A DNA stretch of 18,922 bases, from positions 1 to 18,922 of the forward strand of contig JALKBU010000989.1 in assembly GCA_023091735.1 (NCBI GenBank), read 5' to 3'. The DNA comes from Trichomonas tenax (Eukaryota; Parabasalia; Trichomonadida; Trichomonadidae). Below the pieces are notes generated by a model. It saw only the letters and a list, made by a program, of their open reading frames with translations, did no database searches and was not told the DNA's origin. Within the stretch, counting starts at the first letter, position 1; every line of letters starts with the position of its first letter. Position numbers and translations under genes: made by a program. Positions 1 to 8,661 of the stretch are shown piece after piece.

Positions 1-560
1 TGCATAGTAGCGCATACATTTATGCTGGAAATCGTATATTTTTGGACGATTTGAAATGCAATCAATGATTTGATAGATATATAGACTGTGCCACTTATAC
101 CACTGGATAGACAACTATCAATAAGTAAATGAAAGTACTTTCAAATCGAAAAAATATTGATCAGATAAAAAGTTATGAAGGTCGCGGGACTACACCGCAG
201 AAGGAAAATTTTTCCCCTTATTTTAATCTTTTCTCTAATATCCATTTTTTCATTTTTAGGGCTTTTTAATTTAATCGTTTGATATGATGTGAAATTTAAA
301 TATTATATCATAGGCTGTTACCATTTATATCATATGTTTCATAGTTTAAAAAAGTTATGTTGTGTGAATAAAGGCAGTGACACTCCAAAAAAAGTGAGCT
401 CGGGAGTGTTGTTGAGTTAATATCTTCCTAGCAAGAAGGGTTCAAAGTTGGGAAATGATATACAATGTAGCTATACAGGTATTCTATATAACTTCAATAA
501 TAGAATAGTAATTAAAGAAGGAAATTAAAAGAAAAATTAGGGAAAAAGTAACCTCGTTGA
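1..560. other. AT-rich spacer, no gene recognised
   Basis: I see no convincing gene here. The stretch around 180-225 is richer in G and C than its surroundings but has no readable product. Position 370-386 carries one copy of the AAAGG-N3-TGACACT motif described in the findings. Positions 418-439 resemble, in direct orientation, part of the left inverted-repeat arm around 583-602 (shared core AGCAAGAAGG), which may be a fragment of a third copy. Confidence 0.5.
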
Positions 561-726
561 AAGTCGCGATTTTTTCTAGAACTAATACTTCTAAGCAAGA
601 AGGCGAACTATTCGTAGCGGATATCGGAATTATTTCCTGTGCTACGTCTGTTTCAATTGTCAAACACATAGTATACCCTCTAAGTCACTTAGATAATTTT
701 AAAATTACTTTCAAAATATGTGTTTG
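561..726 (+). repeat. Left inverted-repeat arm
   Basis: This arm pairs with the reverse complement of 1764-1930. It begins with a GTCGCGATTTTTTCTAGA-type end and runs inward to CAAAATATGTGTTT. On the minus strand it contains an ATG-started frame beginning MCLTIETD, which here stays open past the arm to position 484. About 16 substitutions and small indels separate the arms, so the element is not recent. Confidence 0.7.
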
Positions 727-776
727 ATGCTTAAATTTAAAAAATATGTATACATAGGCTAGAGATTTAATTGTGT

Positions 777-953
777 TCAATCAGATATAGCATTGATATG
801 ATGCAATAATTTTAAATATTTAAAATATTCTTGAATAAGATGTACCACTAGCTTCCAAAAGACAGATGCATATGTGTTATCGATACTTATACCTCTTTTA
901 TGAATATAATCAACAATTTCAAAATGAATTTTGTTAAAAACATCGTTAAACAT
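777..953 (-). CDS. Small ORF inside the inverted-repeat element, 58 codons, unidentified
   Basis: The frame starts at ATG (953-951) and ends at TGA (779-777). It begins MFNDVFNKIHFEIVDYIHKR and carries alternating hydrophobic and basic residues, including FWKLVVHLIQEYF, which would suit amphipathic helices. A TCATA initiator-like sequence sits at 976-980, about 25 nt upstream of the ATG. It lies between the arms of the element, so it could be a remnant of an element-encoded protein. I recognise no family. ORFs of this length arise by chance in AT-rich DNA, so it is weakly supported. Confidence 0.22.
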   Translation of the reverse strand: MFNDVFNKIHFEIVDYIHKRGISIDNTYASVFWKLVVHLIQEYFKYLKLLHHINAISD

Positions 954-1060
954 AATTTTTTCGGGAAAAAATCATTATGATAATATATTAGAAGTAAAAT
1001 TATCGAAAACATTATTTGGTGGAAGAAAAGTGACATAATTATTATTTATGTCCAACTTCA

Positions 1061-1173
1061 CTACAAAGTAACGGAAAACAAGCTCAGTCACTACAAAGCA
1101 ACGGAAAACAAGCTCAGTCACTACAAAGCAACGGAAAACACGCTCAGTCACTACAAAGTAACTGAAAACAAGC
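1061..1173. repeat. 30-bp minisatellite, about 3.8 copies
   Basis: The unit begins CTACAAAGYAACGGAAAACA and is 30 bp long. Copies start at 1061, 1091, 1121 and 1151, the last one partial, and they differ at only a few positions. The unit length is a multiple of three and one plus-strand frame is open through all copies, reading a ten-residue period YKATENKLSH. That frame has no upstream ATG and ends soon after at TGA. There are no spacers between the units, so this is not a CRISPR array. Confidence 0.9.
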
Positions 1174-1763
1174 CTTTTGGAAGATGCTATTTTTTGACAA
1201 CCATATGAAAAAAAATTTGTTTTACCTATATTGGCATCTTAAAATTTTCTTATTTTCTAATTCGTTTTCAGTTTTTATGGATTATTCATTGATTTATCAT
1301 AATTCCTAAATTGCAATTGCAAAGTATATTATTTCTTGGTATGAAATATTGCAATAAATAAAAGGTGCATTTATATTTTTTTTAGAAATCGAATTCAATG
1401 TATATAATTATGAACTTAAATATCAAATATCAACGTATTGTTGCATTATTTTTGTGATGCAATCTTATCAAGTCTCTTAATTCCGTTCTAAATTCAAGAA
1501 TATTCCACTTGTGCCAAATATATACGGAATTATTAAGCATTCATGCGACAAAATTAATAAATGTCATTCACAGAGAAAAATCTTTAAACAGTTTCCTCCA
1601 ATAATGATACTTTTAATTCAAATATTGCAATTTTGAAAATTTTGAGAGGTGCTTTTTTCCATTGTTAATATTTCATTCGATTTACATCTAAAATTGCTAT
1701 CAAACAGTACATAAATATATCGACCAATGACATAAGAAATTGTTCAACAATATAATTTGCTAA

Positions 1764-1930
1764 AAACACATATTTTGAAAGTAATATTAAATTTATCTAA
1801 GTGACGTAGAGGGTATACTATGTGTTTGACAATTGAAACAGACGCAACACAGAAAATAATTCCGATATCCGCTACAAATAGGTCGCTTTCCTGCCTAGAA
1901 GTATTTTTCTAGAAAAAAATCGCGTCTTTT
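1764..1930 (-). repeat. Right inverted-repeat arm
   Basis: This is the reverse-complement partner of 561-726. On the plus strand it reads an ATG-started frame (1820) beginning MCLTIETD, which shares most residues with the frame in the left arm but stops after 30 codons at TAG, where the left copy stays open. The interior sequences of the two arms diverge just inside AAACACATATTTTG. Confidence 0.7.
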
Positions 1931-2194
1931 AAATTTTGATGTCTAAAATAAGATTTATTATGATTAGCTTATTTTTAATGATTAATGGGCTGTTTGATAA
2001 TTAAATCTAATAGATTAAAGGTTGGTATGCAGAAACAAGGGTATTACTCGTAAAAAAATAAGTAAATCCAACGATAATGAGAATGTCAAAATAAAGTCAG
2101 CTTACTGGATGTATCATGCTCAATGAAAGGTGCGAAAAAAATTCTGATAAAAGTCGAGATATGGATCACATTTCTATGAATATAGGATAAAATA

Positions 2195-2199
2195 TCATT
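2195..2199 (+). promoter_or_regulatory. Candidate initiator (Inr) of the 2205 ORF
   Basis: TCATT matches the trichomonad initiator TCAYW. Its A lies at 2197, 8 nt before the ATG at 2205, a spacing much like that of the epimerase and VPS16 genes in this window. TCAYW is short and common in AT-rich DNA, so the position is the main support. Confidence 0.35.
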
Positions 2200-2204
2200 T
2201 AAAA

Positions 2205-2423
2205 ATGCCAGCAGCTTCTGATGTAGTACACATTTGTAACAAGATCTGTAATTTTGAAGAGGAAAGAATAACGAAGAATCATATTTTTGAATTTTAGAAC
2301 TTGATCAAAAATTATAAAGTCAAATACGCCGGCTATGATTTGTGTGACTGTTATGATATTCTATGTAGCGAAGTGAAGTGTCAACACCTTTGTGTGAATA
2401 TCGTGAAATCAAGGATTTGGTAA
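2205..2423 (+). pseudogene. Interrupted ORF with its own initiator, unidentified
   Basis: The frame opens at ATG 2205 just behind a TCATT initiator, runs 30 codons (MPAASDVVHICNKICNFEEE at the start), meets an in-frame TAG at 2295-2297, then continues 41 more codons to TAA at 2421. The second half is rich in Cys and Tyr and includes KNYKVKYAGYDLCDCYDILC. Its mixed charged and hydrophobic pattern resembles the helical N-terminal regions of trichomonad multigene families, but I cannot name one. The likely reading is a decayed gene start; readthrough or a chance open frame are alternatives. The minus strand at 2376-2391 also carries one AAAGG-N3-TGACACT motif. Confidence 0.3.
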
Positions 2424-2929
2424 GTGTGAATAGCATTTATGCATCAAGCATAAAAAGCACATATGGTTATCCATTCCTAAAAACGATTAATCATGGAGAA
2501 AAAATTCAAAATTTGTTCAAACATTGTGATAAATCTTAATAGTTACTATCATATCATTCCATTACAAAATTTGTATAGATATATAGTGCACATGAGGCTC
2601 AAATCCATAAATAGGATGAGATATATTGAAATTCGATATTGTTGAAAGATGAGATACTGTAATATTCTAACCTTAAAGAGGAGTTTTTAAATTAATTATA
2701 CTCATATGAGCAAAAGGAAACAAGTTGGAAAATTTAATAATAAAATATTGAATTTTTACAAGACAGTATATATATGCGCTACACGTAGTATTTAATACCC
2801 AGTGAAGATAATAACAAACAAGAAAATATATAATGAAATTGAATATAATAACATTCTTCTTATATATAAAGAGAAGAACTAATGTATAATATATGTGTAC
2901 AAAGTTAACAGATGATTAAGCAAAAAATA
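2424..2929. other. Spacer, no gene recognised
   Basis: This is AT-rich DNA between the interrupted ORF and the 3' end of the membrane-protein fragment. All frames are broken by frequent stops. A few short open stretches occur, such as one near 2490-2640 in the frame of the preceding ORF, but none has a recognisable motif. Confidence 0.5.
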
Positions 2930-3580
2930 TTAGAATGGATCGAAATCATCGTCTTCTTGTGGATTCTTTGGATGAGGTAAATGTTCTTCTTCTGGCTGTT
3001 CGGTTTCTAAGACTTCAACAATCTTAACTTTACCCCAGGTAAATATAATCGTATTTCCCCATATGAAAATAATAACAGCAACAGCAACAACAATCCAATT
3101 GATTTTGAATTCAACCTCTGACTCTTGATCGTAATAAATGAAAATATCCGAATTCGAAAAATTTTGTGTATCGAAAGAAAGCGAAACTCTAACAGCAAGC
3201 TCATTTGATGGTGGTGCTATGCATTTTACAATACCAGGTTCTATTAATTCTCCTACAACCGTAATGTTTTGGAATTTGCACCAAATGTAGTTAGGATTAT
3301 GTGGTTCATTTAAGAAATATGTAATCTGTGTTTCAATGTAACCTTGTTTTCGTATCTTAGAAGGATAAATTCCTGTTACTTGTGGAATTGGAACTTCACA
3401 ACGCGTAATTCCATCGCCGACGAGTCCACGTTGGCACACACACTTTCCCGGATGCGAGCAGTAACCTTTTGTATGGCATTCAGTTTGACAATTAAAACAA
3501 CCGAATTTTGAAACTGGATCTCCAAACTTAAAGCCAGGAAGACACCTGCAGGTGTTATTATTGTCTTTATAAGTGTTCAT
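2930..3580 (-). CDS. EGF-like/TIG single-pass membrane protein, 5'-truncated
   Basis: This is the C-terminal part of a type I surface protein. A Cys-rich EGF-like segment comes first (CNTC-type spacing ending in GYCSHPGKCVCQRGLVGDG), then a TIG/IPT-like beta-sandwich that starts PQVTGIYPSKI and closes with VKCIAPPS and VSLSFD. A transmembrane helix follows (INWIVVAVAVIIFIWG), then a short acidic cytoplasmic tail ending DDDFDPF, which could be an endocytic DPF signal. The first ATG is at 3580. The frame stays open upstream to a stop at 3656-3658 but has no ATG (only GTG at 3598), no signal peptide and no nearby initiator. Full-length relatives would need a signal peptide and larger ectodomain, so I infer a truncated copy or a pseudogene. 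The stop is TAA. The domain assignments are from motif reading. Confidence 0.6.
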   Translation of the reverse strand: MNTYKDNNNTCRCLPGFKFGDPVSKFGCFNCQTECHTKGYCSHPGKCVCQRGLVGDGITRCEVPIPQVTGIYPSKIRKQGYIETQITYFLNEPHNPNYIWCKFQNITVVGELIEPGIVKCIAPPSNELAVRVSLSFDTQNFSNSDIFIYYDQESEVEFKINWIVVAVAVIIFIWGNTIIFTWGKVKIVEVLETEQPEEEHLPHPKNPQEDDDFDPF

Positions 3581-6497
3581 TCCGATGCATTCGGTCACTG
3601 CTGTTTGAAGGAAAATGTTATATAATGCTGTATTTTGTTCTTTAATTATGAAATGTCACATTTTCTTCTTCTCTCTTTTTTATGTTCAATTTTTTTGGTT
3701 GAACGCTTTGAAATGAATCAAAAGATGAATTTTCTATATATTTTAATAGATCTTAATGTGATCTATATTATTATATGGTCAATATCCAATTAAATATTCT
3801 CAATATGGAAAACAATAAAGCAAAAGTCATCCAAGAAATAAAATGTTATTATTGATTAAAATAATGATCAAACACATTTATAGATTAAATGAACAATACA
3901 AACGAACTTCAAATAGGCTCCATTTCGCTGGTTATTGGTTAATACGCCAAAAATCGTCATTTTATGATGAATAAGTTACTTGGCAGTGTGGGCAATGGTG
4001 GAAGTATCTCAATAATACAGAATTCATCAGCAAAGCTGCCACAAGCGTTTATTTACTTTAAATGCTATCAAGTGAGTTCCAATTTAAAATGGAGAACGTG
4101 ACAATGGATTTATATCCTTCTGATATTGATAACTTTCATTTCATGATAGTTTTTTTCTATCGGTTGAGCTCATGTAGTCAATTTGAAATGTTATTGAACA
4201 TATTGTCGCTTCCATCGTAACATATGTTGGTTATTTCTTCTACACTCGTATCACCTAGATGATATGTAATAACACTAAATGCTTCTGATTGAGCAACCTT
4301 CATCTTGTGAAGAAATTTTTGTGTTCTTTCTAATTGGCAGATGTTTTATATATCACAAATCGATGAAATTCGAGAACTATTTTATACAAATTCGATTAAT
4401 TTTTCATCATTATGAAAGCAATAGCTTATCCTCGTCTTCGTTAATTCCTAAATCGGCATCTTCATGGAAATCGACAATGATTGAAAGATTGACTATTGCT
4501 TGCATGAGGTGTTATGTTGTCATGAAAGTTGATTTTACAGGCCCGAATCAAGTTATTCCATATCAACGTATTACATTACATAATAATCCTTATGATTTGT
4601 TCTTTTCAAATGTTTTTCATTCGAAATGTCTCATTTCATGAGAGAAGGAATGCGATTGTCTATTTAATTATGCCACCGCTCATTATAAATCGATCTATTA
4701 CTTTCTATGACAAGATAACTTCCAACAATACTGAGAGACATAAGGCCGTAATTTTAAAAATGTTACTTTTTTATCAATAAATTGTTGGAAAATTTACGAT
4801 TCTCTTCATTTCACATGAAGCAATCTCTTAATGTAAAACTGTTATCGCTCATAGGTTCATGTTGCTTTATGATACAAATGCTATATCTAAAAGATGGAAA
4901 AAAAATTAAAATGAATTTTCATTATCCCACTAATATTCAAAATTAAAGCGTGCAATACATCATACATCCTGTGTATATCATTGTCTACAGTGTATTTTGG
5001 CCTGATTAGCATTTACGAATGGACAATGAATTTTTTACAATAAGAAGCTGAACAACGATGCAAATAACATCAGCAGACATAGAAATGAATGTTGCATAAA
5101 TAGTTAGCGTTCAGCCACAAAAGATATAGAAACAAAAGAATTCGAATGAGAACTTTCTGTGGTCTCTTTTATCCTCAACCCATCAATGTTCAAAAGAAAA
5201 TGCCAGAAAAACTTAATGGGTTTATGTGGCAGATTTTTAGTTACATGGCAAAATATCTTATAATGGCAAAGAATTTGTCAATATATTATACATCATATAG
5301 AGGTTATGAAAATCGAGAAATCAGAAAAAATGGCTCAAACTTTTTTGACACTCATTTTAATAAATGAAATTTACTTTTTATTTAATTTTTAGCTACTATG
5401 CATAATGTCTTAATGAAATATAATGGAAAACCTGAAAAATAAATTTTGCATTTTTGACATGTAAACATGATTTGATAAAATGCATGATTTCATTTATATT
5501 TGGTTGATTTATTAATAATTAGACATAGACATAAAATTAAAATTGATATTGTTCATTGACTTTACGTGACAAAAATCATATTAGTTAAGTCTATGATTTT
5601 GGATATAATATAATATTTGGAACAAATATATAAAAAATCAAATGATTTCGTGGAGGTCTTAACATGTCAGAAATCATTTTGAAAGCAAAAATGGTTGGAT
5701 AAATAGGAGATAAAGCTTTCTAAATACGATATTTGGCATTGAGATGAATCCAAATATACAAACCAAAGAGAAAACGAGCGTGGTCCATTGTTCTTTGAAA
5801 AAGGAAAGGCCATGACACTCTTAACCTTATTTTAAAAATTCTTCTCGGGCTAATAAAATGCTTCTTATCATTGAATTGGATTATATTAATATTTTAACAC
5901 AATGATATAGTCAACATCAACATAGATCTTAATATTATTATACATTTAGTTAGGCATGGATCTCATTTTTGTTGAAAATATATTCAATTTACACAAAAAA
6001 ATCGAATTTTGCCCAAACTTTGAAGTGATCATGCATTTTATATCATGAAATATATGTTATGATATTTCATTTAATTATCACATATGTAAAAAATTGTCAG
6101 TTGCTATTTTTATAACTTTGAAATATTGGAAAGCCACTAGCACAAAGATTAATATACTTGATTACCATGGCTTGGCTAACATAATTTCTCGAGATACATT
6201 TTGAATTTCAAAACTGCAGTCAATAAAATGGTATTTGGTCCTAATGCTTTTTGAATTTCGAGTATGTGGTTACTGTATTCGTTATCAATATCCATTTTAA
6301 TATTAGATTCGAAAAAATAATTTATTCAACATAATCAATGAAAGCAAATGTCATATTATTTGATTGAATTGATAAATTTCATTTGATGATTAACTCTTAC
6401 TCATTTTAATACATTATATCCTACATATAACTATTCTGCAATGGAATGATTTTTTCCAACGAGCACATATGTAGTTATGATTAGAAAGAAAAAATAC

Positions 6498-6574
6498 AAT
6501 TACATCGAGAATCGAACACTCGACTAATATGTCAAAAATTTACTTTTCCCATTAGACTAATTTGCCATGTAAAT
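6498..6574 (-). other. tRNA-like relic with Pol III A and B boxes
   Basis: On the minus strand TAGTCTAATGGG fits the A-box consensus TRGYNNARNNGG, and TGTTCGATTCTC resembles the B box, about 29 nt later, close to normal tRNA spacing. A run of six T follows about 3-9 nt after the 3' end (six A at 6489-6494 on the plus strand), as in a Pol III terminator. The outer ends ATTTACA and TGTAATT pair at six of seven positions and TCGAG/CTCGA can pair. However, the T loop is two bases too long, and neither D nor anticodon stem folds properly. It therefore looks like a degenerate tRNA or tRNA-derived element and not a working tRNA. Confidence 0.33.
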
Positions 6575-7670
6575 TTTGAAATTACAACTTTTTATTTAAT
6601 CTATTACCCAAATTAAGACATCCATAACTTAAGTTAGTAGAGCTTAGATATTTTCGTATGATCATCTACACTATTACCTGTGTCTACCATTAAAGTTACA
6701 ATGAAATTGAATCTGGGAAAGGGAGTGTCACAGCCTTTGAAAAAGGTATGGTGAATAAAAATTACTGATATTTAGAGGCTATACTTGCAGCTATACACTT
6801 TGGTTAAGGATATTCGAAAATATACGTTATTAATGTAAATTTTTCGTGGAGGATGAAAAACTCTTTAAGGTTAGAAAATAAAAAGTGACGAGTCAATTTG
6901 GACCCATTGTATTATGATTTAAATTCGTTCTGCATAAGGTCTGCAAAGTGAATTGAACTGAAGAGAAGGGAAGTGCATTGCAATATGTGAATATTAAATT
7001 TTTCCTTTCCTCAAAAAAGCTCTTGTTTTGGCTTGAAATACTTACTGTATGGCAGGCCTTACTATCGCAGATGAACACAAGTAAAATGAGGATATAAATA
7101 CCAAATTGTGATAATTTTTAAAATTAAACACCTTTTGTTATACAAATTAGCTTATCCTATAAGAATGTATTTGATATCTATCACATTTGTGCTTAAATGA
7201 GGAAAGACATTTAACACTAAAATTGATTTTAAACGTTTTCTCAGAGGTTTTAAAGTTGTCAAACACACCCGGATCTCAAAGTTCTCAATTGATTGAAAGA
7301 CCATTCAATTGATTCTGAAGGTTATTCAAACAAATTGAAAGGCCCTAACAAAAGTCAATGCAATTTATTCGACTAAGTTGAAAGCCTGATAAAATGGATT
7401 GAAATCAGGATACCGCCGTTTAAATTTAGCAAAATCTCACGAAAGTGGAAATGTTGAAAATTTTCAACAGCTTCCTTGACTATAAATTTGCATCCAAACC
7501 AAGAAAATGACTCAAAATCAATACAGGGACCTCGAATGTAATCATTTATGTTAAAATCATTCATTCCATTACGAAGCACCACTTCAAACAGTAGAAATTA
7601 TGAGATCGCGTCAGGAGTTCATGAATTATTCGAAAAACTTAAAAAAGAACAACAATACGAATTTTGAAAT

Positions 7671-7722
7671 AAAGAGAAAGAGGAGAAGAGAAAAAGGAAA
7701 AAAGAAAAGAAAAGGGAGGGGA
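7671..7722 (+). repeat. 52-bp uninterrupted polypurine tract
   Basis: Every base from 7671 to 7722 is A or G, with mirror-like blocks such as AAAAAGGAAAAAAGAAAAGA. Long polypurine tracts with mirror symmetry can form intramolecular triplex DNA. The tract lies in noncoding DNA about 0.9 kb upstream of the epimerase gene. It explains the low-complexity frame read on the other strand here. Confidence 0.85.
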
Positions 7723-8650
7723 CATATAAGTTATTCTTTGAAATTAATTTGGTGATTTCGTTGGCCGGAGGCCCCGATTTCTTGCATATTTGTATTGCCC
7801 GAAAACAAAGCAAAAATGTCACTTTTCCCATCCGTAGTTTTTAAAGACTTTGTAGATGAAATAGAAAGATTTTAAATAATAGGAGTGATTGTATAATATA
7901 AACAGTATTATAGAAACTTGAGTGCAATCTTGTATAAAGTCATAAAGCTGAAATCCCATGCATTGGAAAACAATCTTATATTTATGACGAATGAGAAGAT
8001 ATTACATTAATTTTCTTCATTTGCATGTAATTCATTTACCAATAATCGAAAAAAGACATATTTTTACAAAATTTAATTTCATATGGTAAATAAAAACAAT
8101 GATTTGCTTAAAATAGAAGCATCAGCTGCAGTAACCAGTAGAAGGAAACACACTTTATATTCTTTTTTATGCGAAATATTGTTTAAACGGAATATTCGAA
8201 TTGAGATCTCAAAAACTGTAGACTAGATCTTCTCTGTACTATAACAGTGTCATTACTGTATGTTGTCGTTCATACTGCTTTCAAGCCATGGTTTAGATAT
8301 CAGTAACTTTGGTGTTCAAAAAATCAAATTTCATGAAGTACTTTTGGAATGTTAATTACGATGGTAACATCGATGAGAACTTGACGCCAGTCTAAAACGA
8401 GGAAATTAAACATGTATTTTATTTTCGAAGATATCTTAGCAAAAAAGAAGGAAGCCAGACTAGCTAGAATACCCAATATTACAGTACACCCAGGGCCTTA
8501 TAGCGTCAGCCAAGGCTTGAGCAATGACAGTGCTATGATGTCTCGTTATGCTAATGTTTAAACTTGAAATATAATAAGGTTATTAGTCGCCTTTTCTTTG
8601 AAACAATAACATTTTTGATAGAACACACAGAAAAATTTCATTAGAAGAGT

Positions 8651-8655
8651 TCATT
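8651..8655 (+). promoter_or_regulatory. Initiator (Inr) of the epimerase gene
   Basis: TCATT matches TCAYW, with its A at 8653, 9 nt before the ATG. A second TCATT lies at 8638-8642, 22 nt before the ATG. Both are in the window expected for trichomonad initiators, so transcription may start at either, giving a very short 5' leader. Confidence 0.65.
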
Positions 8656-8661
8656 TCGCTA

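Larger units (their letters stand above)
561..1930. mobile_element. Inverted-repeat-bounded element, about 1.37 kb, probably non-autonomous
   Basis: Two arms of about 166 bp, 561-726 and 1764-1930, are reverse complements of each other at roughly 90% by eye, with a perfect block of about 37 bp. Between them lie about 1,040 bp of AT-rich DNA with a 30-bp minisatellite near the middle (1061-1173) and a 58-codon minus-strand ORF (777-953). Long terminal inverted repeats around a small interior without a recognisable transposase resemble a non-autonomous MULE-like or foldback DNA transposon; MULE-type elements are known in trichomonads. I could not find a convincing target-site duplication: similarity fades outward near 557 on the left and 1930 on the right. 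It could instead be two inverted copies of a longer dispersed repeat. Confidence 0.55.
3659..8330. other. Gene-poor AT-rich region with possible coding relics
   Basis: No confident gene is visible in this 4.7 kb. A 120-codon plus-strand ORF at 4279-4641 is somewhat longer than expected by chance but matches nothing I know and has no initiator. Within the same stretch the minus strand reads a 33-codon piece containing VDFHEDADLGINEDEDK (near 4420-4510). Shorter frames are a 43-codon plus frame at 4815-4943 behind a TCATT initiator, a 73-codon frame at 5146-5367, and minus-strand frames at 7373-7582 and 6893-7078 that start only at GTG. The tRNA-like relic, the polypurine tract and several copies of the two short motifs also lie here. 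Immediately downstream, 8333-8561 holds two short broken frames (one 49 codons, ATG at 8412) that could be remnants. Confidence 0.45.

Noticed and set aside
1061..1173. A CRISPR-like array
   Set aside because: The units are contiguous without spacers, and the host is clearly eukaryotic.
3584..3660. An upstream spliced exon for the EGF/TIG protein, using CAG near 3599
   Set aside because: There is no trichomonad intron consensus upstream, and I found no coding segment with a signal peptide within the preceding kilobase.
5146..5367. 73-codon plus-strand ORF
   Set aside because: No initiator, no recognisable motif, and a length expected by chance in AT-rich DNA.
6893..7078. Minus-strand frame with a hydrophobic start like a signal peptide (IYILILLVFIC)
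   Set aside because: It has no ATG; the frame begins at GTG, a stop lies just upstream of the hydrophobic stretch, and the rest has no motif.
7619..7831. Minus-strand ORF with Phe/Ser-rich stretch
   Set aside because: The composition is produced by the polypurine tract on the other strand.
8257..8630. A possible intron upstream of the epimerase, with GTATGT at 8257 and TAGAACACACAG ending at 8630
   Set aside because: The 3' end only partly matches the strict trichomonad motif ACTAACACACAG (branch-point part wrong), no upstream exon frame is evident, and an initiator lies between the putative acceptor and the ATG.
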